Source of the DNA: Filosporella fistucella | Taxonomy: Eukaryota > Ascomycota > Leotiomycetes > Helotiales | DNA length: 64,000 nucleotides | Assembly: GCA_030077755.1 (NCBI GenBank) | Contig: JAQJZZ010000001.1 | Location: forward strand, 1,550,001 to 1,614,000 | Direction: 5' to 3' | In this document: positions 1-11,000 of the stretch, one piece after another | How positions within the stretch are numbered: the stretch's first letter is position 1 | Layout of the letters: each line of letters opens with the position of its first letter | Notes under the pieces: generated by a model | Databases searched by the model: none | Told to the model about the DNA's origin: nothing | What the model saw: the letters and a program-made list of their open reading frames with translations, nothing else | Position numbers and translations under genes: made by a program

Positions 1-1542
1 AATTGTCGGCTTTTCAACTTTTGCTTCGAGTGTCTTAGGCTCGGGGCTTGCAGAAAGGAGAACTTTCATACTATCCGTGACCTTCTCAATCAACTCAAAT
101 CCATCGTCGTTCTCATACTTCACTTCCAAGGTGTAATCGGTAATGTGAGGAGATAATGCGCCTCGAAGCATACGCACGACTGAATTTTCAAGTCGCTCTC
201 CATGTTGCACAGCCTGTGCGAATCCGTTACCAGCTCTTGCCAAACCTTCAATAAGTGAGTGAGATACGCCGTTGCCTATCCCCAGAGGAAAGATTCGGAT
301 ATTCCCCTTCGATTTCTCAACTTGGTCATTGACGTAAGCGAACAGATCATTTTGCTGCCAGATATCGCCATCAGTTAGAAGAATTATTTCAAGTGGTAAG
401 TCAGCGTATCGTCTCTCGATAGTCCCCTTGATGGCCGAGAAAGTCTCGGTGCCTCCCATATTGGCTCCAAAAGTTCCCACATGATTGATTGCATGATTGA
501 GGGTTTCTTTGGTGTAGCTTTGACTCTTCTCCCACAGGAAGGAATGCGAAGAACCAAATGAGCAGATATTGAATTTCACCCCGGTAGGCATAGACTTTAG
601 GAACACATTCATGGCAGATTTCAACATAGGAATGTTTCCTCCCATACTGCCACTTCTATCAGCAACAAAGACAATCTCGGGCCTTGAGGGTGGAAGGGTG
701 AATTTGGGAACTAAAGTCGCCATCAAGGCACGGTGGTTCGGGATCGTAGGATGGGTTTCCAGTATTGCCTTGGGGGTGCCGGTGTCCTTGGATTCCACGA
801 TCAAGACAAAGTCCTTGTCAAGCGCAGCATTTCCCAGCGACAGTGTGGCTGAGGCTTTACTCATGACTGGATTGACATCTGCGGCTGTAGAAACGGCTCC
901 CAAGGAGACCGCAATGGGATGCGATGGAGACTGCACACCCTTAATAAAGGAACCATCAGGTAGCTCGACGTCTACAACAATCTTGATCCCACTCTGATCA
1001 TGAGCTTGAGAGCTAGATCCGAAGAAAGAAACTGGTCCATTTCCATACCGAGGAGCAATCTTGGTGGGAATGGTAAATCGAATACCATCTGTTTCATGAT
1101 GCTTCAGTTCACCAATGTATGTAATCTCAACAACGACACTCTCTCCAGCTGGAATATTTCCAAGCTTGGTGCTGAAGACATCCGAAGCTTCAGGCGCTTG
1201 CTCAAGATAGCCTGCTGTCTCTCCTCTGGCGACTGCCTGATCGAAGATCTCCTTGGCCTTGACTTTCTCTTTAACGAGACCTGTGAGGACTTTCTTGCCT
1301 ATTGTACACGTGAAGCTCACTACGCTTACGCCATCGTAAAGTGGGAAGGTGTATGTTGCCTTCTTGATAGCAGATTCGGTTGAGGGGTTGGTGAAGGTTT
1401 GTTTGAGAACAGTTCTCGAGGTTGTGGAAAGTATTGTGCTATGGACTTCGCTGTCTAGTAATGGCAGGTATTGTTTTGGTGGTGGAGTGTATGGATTTGT
1501 TTGCTCAAGGAAGTAATAACAGCCACACAGGTACGCCATCAT
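1..1542 (-). CDS. VIT and von Willebrand A domain protein (3' end outside window)
   Basis: The minus strand reads open from an ATG ATG pair at 1542 to base 1, giving 514 residues with no stop, so the C-terminus lies outside the window. The first ~170 residues match the VIT (inter-alpha-trypsin inhibitor) domain: an N-terminal strand set, then a segment reading LVKEKVKAKEIFDQAVARGE. Around residues 280-450 lies a vWA domain with an intact MIDAS metal site: DRSGSM, the distal Thr in MGGTETF and the Asp in LLTDGD. No signal peptide is seen, so a cytoplasmic protein is likely. Fungal VIT-vWA proteins are widespread and their partners are poorly known; a protein-protein adhesion or scaffold role is inferred from the domains. 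No intron is needed in the visible part. Confidence 0.9.
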   Translation of the reverse strand, partial: MMAYLCGCYYFLEQTNPYTPPPKQYLPLLDSEVHSTILSTTSRTVLKQTFTNPSTESAIKKATYTFPLYDGVSVVSFTCTIGKKVLTGLVKEKVKAKEIFDQAVARGETAGYLEQAPEASDVFSTKLGNIPAGESVVVEITYIGELKHHETDGIRFTIPTKIAPRYGNGPVSFFGSSSQAHDQSGIKIVVDVELPDGSFIKGVQSPSHPIAVSLGAVSTAADVNPVMSKASATLSLGNAALDKDFVLIVESKDTGTPKAILETHPTIPNHRALMATLVPKFTLPPSRPEIVFVADRSGSMGGNIPMLKSAMNVFLKSMPTGVKFNICSFGSSHSFLWEKSQSYTKETLNHAINHVGTFGANMGGTETFSAIKGTIERRYADLPLEIILLTDGDIWQQNDLFAYVNDQVEKSKGNIRIFPLGIGNGVSHSLIEGLARAGNGFAQAVQHGERLENSVVRMLRGALSPHITDYTLEVKYENDDGFELIEKVTDSMKVLLSASPEPKTLEAKVEKPTI

Positions 1543-2462
1543 GGTGTGATGTGATTTTGGGCAATGTGGGATTGGTTGTTTGGTTTCGAGTCGTGGTTAA
1601 GAGGTCTTTGACTGAAGGCAATGTGATGATGAGATTCTTGAAGGTCTTGAGATACAGAGTTCTCTAAGTTAAAGTGTTGATGGGGGAAGTTAGAATTTGA
1701 AGTGGAGGAGACAAGGACGTTGAAGTAGTAATGTCAAGCCTTTAAGCGAGGCTGAGTCGATGCCTAACGACGCCACTCAATATGCCATCAATTCTGCCTC
1801 GCAGCACGGGTACCTACAGCTGAGAGACTAGTTGCGGGGGAAATATTGGCAGTGAGTCACATAGATTATAGTTTTGTTCATGATATGGTCCATTACAACC
1901 TTGGAAAATATGACACAATGTGACAGTCACGTGATACATTGACTCTCCATGATTGGAATTTCGGTTATGGTATAAATGGGAGGGATTTGATTCTGAGAAT
2001 TATGTCTGCCTACAATTTGCTTTTCGCATGTGAAAAATTGAACGTTGTCGTAACCAGCCGGATTGGTTGGAAGCCTTCGGTGACGAATTTGTGCTAGTAT
2101 GGATCAATCTAGTGCTGCCTGCCGTGTCTCGTCTCCTTGGCAACAAAAACGGGAATTTCTCAGCTGATTTTAGCTTTGCGGTTTAAAGGTAGTATCACAA
2201 GAGGCTCTCTAATATGAAATGGACAATTCGTAGAGACGCATCAGCGTGATCTTCAAGCATAAACTGGACAAGTTACTGGTGGTAAAATTGAAGTGGTCTA
2301 GAAAAGGGGCTCGGTAATGAAAAGGGGGCTGTGCCTATGTCCCAGTTGCCTTGCGCGCCACAATCATAATCTGCATTGCTAAAGACATAACAGAACTCAC
2401 TACAAAAAGCCACAGTAATCAATACAAGCCTAGCAAATCATCACAGCCTGACCATGCACTCC
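1543..2462. other. Intergenic region, no gene seen
   Basis: About 920 bp between the start of the VIT/vWA gene and the end of the chitinase fusion. A plus-strand TATAAAT lies at 1971 but no convincing plus-strand gene follows it. The short open frames show no family resemblance. Confidence 0.5.
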
Positions 2463-5400
2463 TCAATTTCCCGGAAACTGATTGCGAAGGTTATCATACT
2501 TGCTCTGCGGGAAGCTCAGCAGGTTCTCCGTCACGTCCAAATCAGCCAACTGCCCGCCACCAAGATTTTCTGCCACCGTCCTGATCAAACTTTGATCTCC
2601 AGTCTTGTCGGCACTAGTTTCCCACCACATTGCGCCTCCGAGTCCTTTCTGTTTGATGTACTCTGCCTTCGCTCTCTGACATTGAGGGGTATCGTAAGTA
2701 ATCATTGTGCGACTAGCCCAGTCATAGCTCCAGCTTGCAACGAGGGAACTGTCGAATTGTTCTTGGGCACCTGGACGAGGAAGAGCTTTGTAATCCCAAA
2801 CGCCTCCTTCCCAGCTATATGCTGTAGGTTGGGCTTGGCCTACTCCGTTGTAAGGACGACCTGGGCCGTCTGTGTTGAGGAAGGCACGGCCGTAGATAGG
2901 CATGCCGAGAACTATCTTTGAAGGATTGATGCGGCCTGCTGTGGTGTAATAAGTGACTGCATCGTCGGCACTGAACTGTGTGCTGGCAGGGTTGGAAGGC
3001 GATTTGTAGATATTGGCTTGATGACCGGATACCGAATCCCAGCCGCCTGCCATGTCATAGCTGTAGTTCGTTAGTTTGTTTGTCGTTTCTGCAAGTTCCT
3101 TTACTTACGCCATAATGTTCCAGAAGTCAAGATATTGATCCATTTCTTGGAGCCTCAAGACTTTGTAGTTGGTGGGACCTATTCGCTGTTAGCCCAAAGA
3201 ACCACTGCTGAGGAAGATGACATACCAGCCGAGCAAGCGATGGTAACTAGGAAGTGATAATTCCCCGCAGACTGGGCTGAATAAGCATCCAAACCCTATG
3301 TAGTCAGTAAAGTGCTGTTTAAATCGCTAGAAGAACTCACAGCTCTCAGTTCTTTGAGGAGCAACACAAAATTCTGGGCCTGTGCATCATCTGCTTGGTG
3401 TTAGCATTATTCATGAAGAAGACATATCAATTTACCTGAGGGATACTCCCAATCAATATCAATACCTGACGAGCATTAGCACTTAACTCATACCTGTCTT
3501 GATTCTCAACGCTCACCATCCAATCCCAGATCCTTAACAAGCTGTACAGCGCTCCTCACAAAATTTGCCCTTCCCACAGGGGTTGAAGCTGGCCCGGCAA
3601 AATTGTCACGATACGTCCACCCGCCAATCGAAAGAAGAACTTTCAGATGGCGGTAACGTTTCTTGAGGAGGAAGAGTTGTTTGATGCATCCATATACATT
3701 GTTTCCGGTATCATTCCAGCTGTCGCTTGCGAAATGCTTGTCGGTATCAGCCCATGGATCTGTTAGTGTCACTTCTCCACTGCCAGGATTAACGTTCGCA
3801 AAAGCGTAGTTAATATGTGTCAACTTGTCGGCTTGAATGTCTTGCGGATTGTAAGATCTGCCGTAAATTGCCTTGCACCTTGTTAGCATGCTTCTGAGTA
3901 CCCAACCCAATCGCAATTCTCAAAGAGTGGCGTATGGTAATATCTTCAACTTACCCAGTTGACATAGTAAGCAACAGTCTTGTATTTTGTGGTTCCAGGA
4001 GTAGGTGTAGGAGGATTTGGTGCTGGTTTTTGTACGTTTTCATCTCTGAATGTGAACCAATTTACATTAACAAAGTCTTGGGGTTGGCCACTGGCGAACG
4101 TCAAGTAGACTGAATGGACGCCAGTCAGTGTTGTACTCATCGGTGCGGAGACAGTAGTCCAGCTTTGCCAACCACCAGTATTGGCAATTGCGAAGTTAGC
4201 GATAGGTGTAGCAGTTGGGCTGTCTATGGCCAATTGCACCAGTCCACTGATTCCCGTGCCAGCTCCGGAAGCGACACGTGCAGTGAAAATATTCATCCCA
4301 TCATGGAAGTCCACACGATTGAATCCAATCCAATCTCCATTGGAGATCCAGCCACAGTTGTTGCCTCCATCGATGTCCGTTGTTGGCTCGGTAAGGACGC
4401 CATTGTTGGAATCAAATTGCTCGGCTTGGATGCGCGATGCAGCATCGAAGCCGGTCACTGGTGCCTGACCGCCGCCAATGGTGATGGTAAGAAGAGATGG
4501 ATTCTGATCATAGACAGAACCTGATTGATCTTCCCCACCAGAAGGAGAAACATCGTCATATGGAAAGGCATAGCCTCTCCTATCGAGATTGGTCTCGTGC
4601 ACGATTCTTGAAAAATGGTTTGTGATTCGATCTTTGTAGTAATTGTCAACAGTAGAAGGCTCATTTGATTGTGATAGTAGCGTTGATCGATTAAGGGCAG
4701 CTGAGAGTCGTGGTGTCAATGCTGCCATCCCAGCAGTATTGGTGAGGAAGGGTCCCGTGCTGCATGTGAAGACATCAGCGGTAGATGGTTTGGTGAAACT
4801 GCCGACGCCAGGAAAGTTGAAAACATTTCCTTGGACGCTGCCCTTCACAATACCGAAGCTGGATTGCGAATCTACCGTCAAAGTATTGTTGCTGAATCTG
4901 TTCCATACTGCGTCGATATAGGGTTCATAGTATCCGGCAAACAGGTTTTGATCCATCACGTGGCCAAGATTTGGACTAAGAGCTCTGACGACCTGACCAG
5001 ACGCAGATTTGACGACTAATCTGTCCCAACCTTTCCCATCTGATTGAGTTTGGCTCTGCAGCGCTTTACATACTCTGTCAAGACCATCTTTTGGAATTCC
5101 TTGAACTACCTGAGTATGGCCAGAGGAGTTTGTAAGAGACATTGCAATTGGAACCGAAACAAAGTCGACATAAGAAATGTTGCCGTAAAGCTGGAAGTCA
5201 TTGAAGGTAAGTTCGCAGAAACCCCACAGTGTATTGATGTTTGGATCTGTAGGATTCGTAACAGACGGTTCCACAAGACCGGGGCCTGGATTTAATGCAA
5301 ATACCAAAGGGTTGTCGATTGAGATCCATACTCTAGCAGCTGATATTCTTGGAATAGTGATAGTCACTGTAGTCCCAGGAGGTCCAAGTCGAATCGTACA

Positions 5401-5577
5401 GTCTGCTCCAAGAGGGCTTTGTGGACTGGAAGGAGATTGAGGAAGGTACAAATTCCTTCCATCTGCTTGAACCAGACAAAGTGCGCCTCCATGCTCCTCA
5501 GAGCGACCAGAAATATAGGCGTATACAGTGCTGTTAGTAGTATTCTTTAGGGCGACGTTGAGCTGATTTGGCGACAT
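2463..5577 (-). CDS. GH64 beta-1,3-glucanase / CBM6 / GH18 chitinase fusion
   Basis: Seven exons: 5577-3955, 3871-3517, 3465-3436, 3390-3341, 3295-3226, 3178-3109 and 3060-2463. They sum to 931 residues. Residues ~1-370 are a GH64 endo-beta-1,3-glucanase; E122 (FCELTF) and D138 (YVDFVS) have the 16-residue spacing of the known GH64 catalytic pair. Residues ~375-510 are a CBM6 (RIQAEQFD at its start, [10 protein letters not shown], then FVNVNWFTF). After a PNPPTPTPG linker comes a class V GH18 chitinase beginning KTVAYYVNW, with SIGGW and the catalytic [10 protein letters not shown] encoded across the tiny 30-bp third exon, and WDYKALPRP and GGAMWWE near the end. A single polypeptide attacking both glucan and chitin suggests action on fungal walls (inference). 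The first exon shows no signal peptide. The start is the first ATG in frame, but an upstream exon ending at a TAG near 5595 cannot be excluded. Confidence 0.9.
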
Positions 5578-6610
5578 GTTGAACTCGTATAGCTACCGCG
5601 TTATCAGTCCGAGATGATGAAATACAAGAAGGTAAAACAAGGGTATAGGAAATTACGAAATGAAGTTGGAGAGGATTCGCGGTATATTAATTTCAACTGA
5701 TCTACCCGGACCAGCGACCTCAAAGGAGGAATGCCATCTGATCATCCATGTCTTGCTAAAATTGGGTGTGCCTCGATTTCGACTCATCTTCTGATAGTGG
5801 CCTTAAAAAAGAAATCTTAAGTTTCGGTATTCTAATTAGGTATTTCAAGACATTTCCCGCCCAGCTGCTGAAGCTGGGCGGGATTCTCAGCCTGGAACAC
5901 GAAACATTTTCAACGGGAAAAGCCAAAATCATAAAGTGACGCATTTGGCAAATACTTTATTCATTCTACAAGGCAGATTTCAAGCAATGGAATCGGTACT
6001 TCCTCCAAACCCGCTTTGAAGCGATGTGAAAAACTTACACAGTCAATCTCCATATTCAGCTCCGAAGCGCCAGTTCGTATTCCAAGCCATCGAGACTACT
6101 ACGTAAGACAATGGAAAGCTACGGCCCGCAACCTTCCCAAGGCTGCAGGATGCAGCACATGTGAATCATATAAGAGACATACCACATCATTACCTAACGG
6201 CTGAAAAATATCGCCAGGATTGGGTATCCAATCGTGGTGGTATGACAATGAGTTCCCAAGCATTCCTTTCACCTCAACTCGGTGACCTGTTTGAAGATCA
6301 GCCACGGTTGAGCTGAAAAAACATGGATCTCACATCAGGACATGCGGTGTTAAGACCATGGCTTCGCCGTGTGACAATTTTGAATCAAAACCCCTCTTTT
6401 CTGTTTCTTTTGGTCGTGGCTGCCACTATCATGTGCCAGGTCGTTGCTAAGCGAGGGGGGTGGTAGACACCTCTCCAATCAAGAGTACCAGCTTCACATC
6501 TCACTCCTGACTATCAGCTGATCACGTTTTTTTCAAGGCTCTCCTTCATGATCAAAACTCTCTTTGGGTGGTATCATCTCAACCTTCTAACCTTACCCCA
6601 AAGTCACTCA
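5578..6610. other. Divergent intergenic promoter region
   Basis: About 1 kb shared by two divergent glycoside hydrolase genes. Apart from the palindrome at 5855-5883 and a purine-rich patch near 6456 (GCGAGGGGGGTGG), no gene is visible. The in-frame ATG at 6548 lies in this region, but it would put 21 polar and mixed residues before the signal peptide. Confidence 0.5.
5855..5883. promoter_or_regulatory. Perfect 12-bp inverted repeat in divergent promoter
   Basis: Left arm TCCCGCCCAGCT (5855-5866), 5-bp spacer, right arm AGCTGGGCGGGA (5872-5883). It sits 278 bp upstream of the fusion chitinase start and about 730 bp upstream of the GH55 gene. It could be a regulator-binding palindrome or a strong hairpin. 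No known fungal factor is assigned. Confidence 0.5.
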
Positions 6611-9600
6611 ATGCAGAAAATCAAAATGATTACTTGTTGGGGTACACTTTTGCTGCTGGTAGCTTACAGCACAAACGCCGCACAGATCGACATACCTCAT
6701 GTTAAGAATACGGTCAAAAGTGCGTTACATGAGTATCAAATCGGCATCAATAATGATGGAAATGACACATCCGGATTTACAACCCAGCGAGATGTTCCGT
6801 CATACTGGTTAGAAACCATTGCGCATCAAGGAGTATCAGCTTTCGGACCCAACGGGTATCAAGTTTTTAGAAACGTGAAAGATTTTGGAGCAAAAGGCAA
6901 CAAAGTACCAGAACTATTAGAAAAATTAGACTAACTTAGTCAGGCGATGGAGTCACTGATGACACTCCTGCAATCAATGCGGCAATGAATGCCGGTGGCC
7001 GCTGTGGACGTGGATGTCCAGGCTCTACTGTAACTCCAGCTGTAGTGTATTTCCCATCTGGCACTTATCTCCTGTCTTCGTCAATTTTGGATCAGTATTA
7101 TACTCAAATCATCGGGAATCCGAACAATCCACCTGTGTTGAAAGCACGGGCAGACTTCACTGGCTTCGGTTTCATAGATGGAGATCCATACTATACAGAA
7201 AACCTCAACTGGGGCTCTACCAATGTATTTTGGCGACAAATTCGCAACCTCATCTTCGATTACTCAAGTGTTCCAGTAGGCTCGTCTCTCTGTGGTATCC
7301 ACTGGCCTACCTCGCAATCAACAAGTCTGCAGAATTTGGTGTTTCAAATGAGCACGGCACCGGGAACGCAGCATGTTGGAGTCTTTTCTGAAAGTGGTGA
7401 GTCAACTTTATTACATAGCTGAAAGGCACCAGATCATGTATCTGGAAGCCTTTTGGGTCCATGTGGCTAGAGTTTTGATGACTAAACATGATAGGTTCGG
7501 CCGGTTTTATGAATGATTTGACATTCAATGGAGGCAATATTGGTCTTCAGATTGGCAATCAACAATTCACCATGCGGAATCTTGTGTTCAACAACGTAGT
7601 GACAGCCATAAGTCAACTTTGGAGCTGGGGATGGCTATACCAGGGAATTAAGATCAATAATTGCCAGAAGGGAATAGATATCGGCGCTGGGGGTCGTGCT
7701 GACCAGAAAGTGGGCTCAATTGCCATTATCGACTCCACAATCACCAATACGCCTGTTGGTATCATCACTGCTTTTGATTCTACTTCATTACCAAGTACTG
7801 CTGGAAGCCTCATTCTTGAAAATGTTGCTATCAGTAATGTTGGCACCGTGGTGCAGCAATCTGGTGGCGCGACTCTCCTTGCTGGCACTAGTGGCCAAAT
7901 GACGGTCGCCGGGTGGGGTGAAGGTAATCAATATACACCAGACAAAAATGGAGCCACAAGATTTCAAGGTCTTTTCACACCTCCAACTCGTCCTTCATCG
8001 CTCTTGAGTGGCAACGTTTACTACTCACGATCCAAACCACAATACGGAGACTTACCACTTTCATCTTTCAAAAGCGTACGAAGCGCCGGTGCTAGAGGCG
8101 ATGGCTCAACGGACGATACGAATGCACTACAAAATATCATCAATAGCGCCACTGCAGCAGGTCAAATTGTTTTCTTCGATTCTGGAACCTACAAAATCAC
8201 CAGCACACTTTTCATTCCACCCGGCGCTAGAATTGTGGGCGAAACTTATCCCATCATTATGTCAAGCGGAAGCTTCTTCAACGACATGAACAACCCCAAG
8301 CCGGTTGTGAAAGTTGGAAACTCTGGACAATCGGGTCAAGTAGAATGGTCTGATATGATCGTCAGTACTCAAGGAGCTCAAGCCGGCGCTGTGGGTATTG
8401 AATGGAACCTGGCTTCGTTTGGAACCCCATCTGGAATGTGGGACGTCCATGTTCGTATTGGTGGATTTGCCGGGTCGAATCTTCAAGTTGGAAACTGCTT
8501 GAAGACCCCAGGAAATCCTACTGTCAAAAATGCCTGCATTGCGGCTTATATGCTCATGCACGTAACTTCATCAGCTTCGAATCTCTATATGGAGAATACC
8601 TGGTTTTGGACTGCAGATCATGATATAGACAGCTCTGATAACACTCAAATCACTGTGTATGCCGGTCGCGGTCTATTCATCGAAAGTACGGCGGGCAATT
8701 TCTGGCTGTGAGTCTACTTTCCGAACATTACATAAAGGGTAGGCTAACAAGCAACAGAGTAGGAACTTCAGTAGAGCACAATGTTTTTTACCAATACCAG
8801 CTCGCAACCACCAAGAATTTGATGATGGGATTCATTCAGACAGAAACCCCGTAAGTCAAGTCAGCTGAGTGCATGCTCTATACTGATCGTTGCCGTAGCT
8901 ACTACCAACCCACTCCTTCAGCTCCTACACCATTCAACGTTGTGGCATCTCTGAAGGATCCTGATTTTGGAAAATCTTGCACTGGAATTTCCGGCAACTG
9001 TGCTGATGCATGGGGCCTTCGCATTATCGATTCTAGCGATATTATTGTGTACGGAGCAGGACTGTACTCATTTTTTAACGATTACAGCACCAGTAAGTCA
9101 GCTCTTATTCTAAGGACTCACTATATTTCCCAGAACTACCACTAAGAAAAGTAGCATGTTCCAATAGGGGAAATTCAGAAAAGTGCCAAAGCAACATCTT
9201 CAGTTTGGAAGGGAATTTGAACAACGTCAACGTATACTGTCTCAACACCGTAGGAACCACAAACATGATTACCCAAGACGGTAAAACCCTTGCAGTCTAC
9301 AGCGACAACGTCAACGTCTTCCCAGACACAATAGCTTTATTCAAAACCAGCGCAGTAGCCCCACCACCTCCACCTCCTCCTCCGCCACCTCCACCACCTC
9401 CACCACCACCTACTGAACCATCCCTTTTGGGGTGGAATTATCGCGGTTGCTTCACTGATTCAGTCAATTCTCGAACGCTAAGTAATCGCATTCAAGTCGA
9501 TGGTGGAGACTCAAACATGAGCGTTGAAGGATGTATCTTAGCCTGCCAGAAAGCTGGTTTCGCGATTGCAGGCGTTGAATATTCTAGAGAATGCTGTGAG

Positions 9601-9850
9601 TAGTTCTTCTGATATCAAGCTCCAAAATACTGATGTCAATTTAGTTTGTGATAATGCCCTTAGATTTGGAGGTAGCCCGGCTCCTGATGGAAACAAGCAA
9701 TGTGATATGCATTGTAATGGTAACGCAGCTGAGATTTGTGGTGGTGGTAACAGGCTGTCGCTGTATAGCTATCTGACTTGCAACTCGACCGCTTTGCCAA
9801 ATGCAATGTTATTTGCAAATGGAGCAGTTTTTGGTAACGAGGAGTTGTGA
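6611..9850 (+). CDS. GH55 exo-beta-1,3-glucanase with C-terminal WSC domain
   Basis: Seven exons: 6611-6896, 6944-7396, 7495-8707, 8758-8850, 8899-9092, 9155-9595 and 9645-9850. They give 961 residues. The start at 6611 places a good signal peptide (ITCWGTLLLLVAYSTNA) at the N-terminus; an in-frame ATG at 6548 is less likely. Two pectate-lyase-3-like beta-helix repeats characterise GH55: NVKDFGAKG..DGVTDDT and SVRSAGARGDGSTDDT. The conserved GTSVEHNVFYQYQ segment carries the probable catalytic Glu. A run of about 17 prolines (9359-9412) links to a WSC domain (GWNYRGCFTDS to GNRLSLYSY) with its conserved cysteines, which probably binds glucan. The protein should be secreted and release glucose from beta-1,3-glucan ends. 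Intron 1 needs a GC donor. The pairing with the divergent GH64/GH18 gene points to a shared wall-degrading role. Confidence 0.92.
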
Positions 9851-11000
9851 TTCAAACGTCCGGATGGGAGAGTGGGATTTAATTGGATTATCAAATCTGT
9901 GTATTGTTTATTTGTATCTTACGGTTGGTTCTTATCGTATCCCTCAATAATTTTAGAAACGATGAAAGTCTTAATTGAACGTATATGTTTATAACCAGTG
10001 TTCGCTCAGTGTGCTGTTCATCTATGCTTATGGCGTTCATGAGGCTCTGAAGCGAGGATTTTCAGGGACATCGGCCCTGGAAATAGGGGGCTCGCTTCCT
10101 GACAATTGTCCCCGATAATGCTGTAGACTCGAGATCAGAGCAAGTGCCAAGGACTAAAAGGTGGAATTCAGCACAGAACATGATTTCCAGTGTCCAACGA
10201 AGAGGAAACACTTAATGGGGAGGTGTCATTTCTTCCTAGAATTCATATTCTATTCCTTGCCTTCCATGGGTTTATGCCGTGAACCATATCTCCATTACGA
10301 ATTCAACAATAGTGATCCGAAAAGCACTTCCCTCATTACTCAACCTCAATGCATGATTACAAAAAAATCACGACTCATGAACGGTCTGATTCCCAACCTA
10401 ATGATTCCGTTAGTTCCCAAATCACTATATGATGAAACAACCTCGGATGGTAGTCGACTTGGCGAATATAAACTTCCCAACAGTGGGTTCGTCCCGATTC
10501 AGGGTTCAGTCACTTTCTAACCTAAATCTTAAACTTAAACCTCCATACCCTTCCATTCTCCCAAGAATGTTCTTTCCTTACCCAAAAAACAACACCGCTT
10601 TGAAATATAAAATCGTACTCGCAAACGCACTCGGTCCCCGAGACCCCAGTTTTCGGCATTCATGGAAGAATCAAAAACCGCGGGGTAACGCAAAATCCAG
10701 GGGCCGCTGCCCGCCAAGCACAGCCAAGCCAAGCTTCATCTCCGGCGAAATATTAACCCATCTATACAAGCTCTTCTAGCTCAAGGCCGCGTCGACAGAA
10801 TGAGAAGAGTGCCCGGAAAGACGGTGATGAACGGAGAAATGTGTGGATTTGTTCATTTGAATGTTTGTTGTAGAAAATCATGTTGTGATTTTCATATAAG
10901 AGGTGTTTTTGCTGCACGTTTTGGAAGGTAGGGAATTGTTCTTCATTTGCTTCTTGTTCTTTCTCTGCTGTAGTGTTTGGAAATCGATAGCTAATTCAAT
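9851..11000. other. Intergenic region, no gene seen
   Basis: About 1.15 kb between the GH55 and PL9 genes. Two overlapping plus-strand open frames (10161-10520 and 10429-10779) show no recognisable domain and look like chance frames. Bases around 10890-10990 are the probable PL9 promoter and leader. Confidence 0.45.

Noticed and set aside
569..1667. Plus-strand open frames at the left end
   Set aside because: They mirror the VIT/vWA gene on the minus strand, whose domains and MIDAS residues are unmistakable.
3506..3916. Separate small chitinase gene
   Set aside because: It is exon 2 of the fusion gene: splice sites on both sides keep frame and join the catalytic motif.
10161..10779. Two overlapping plus-strand frames between GH55 and PL9
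   Set aside because: There is no motif, no splice support and no family resemblance, and the lengths are common by chance.
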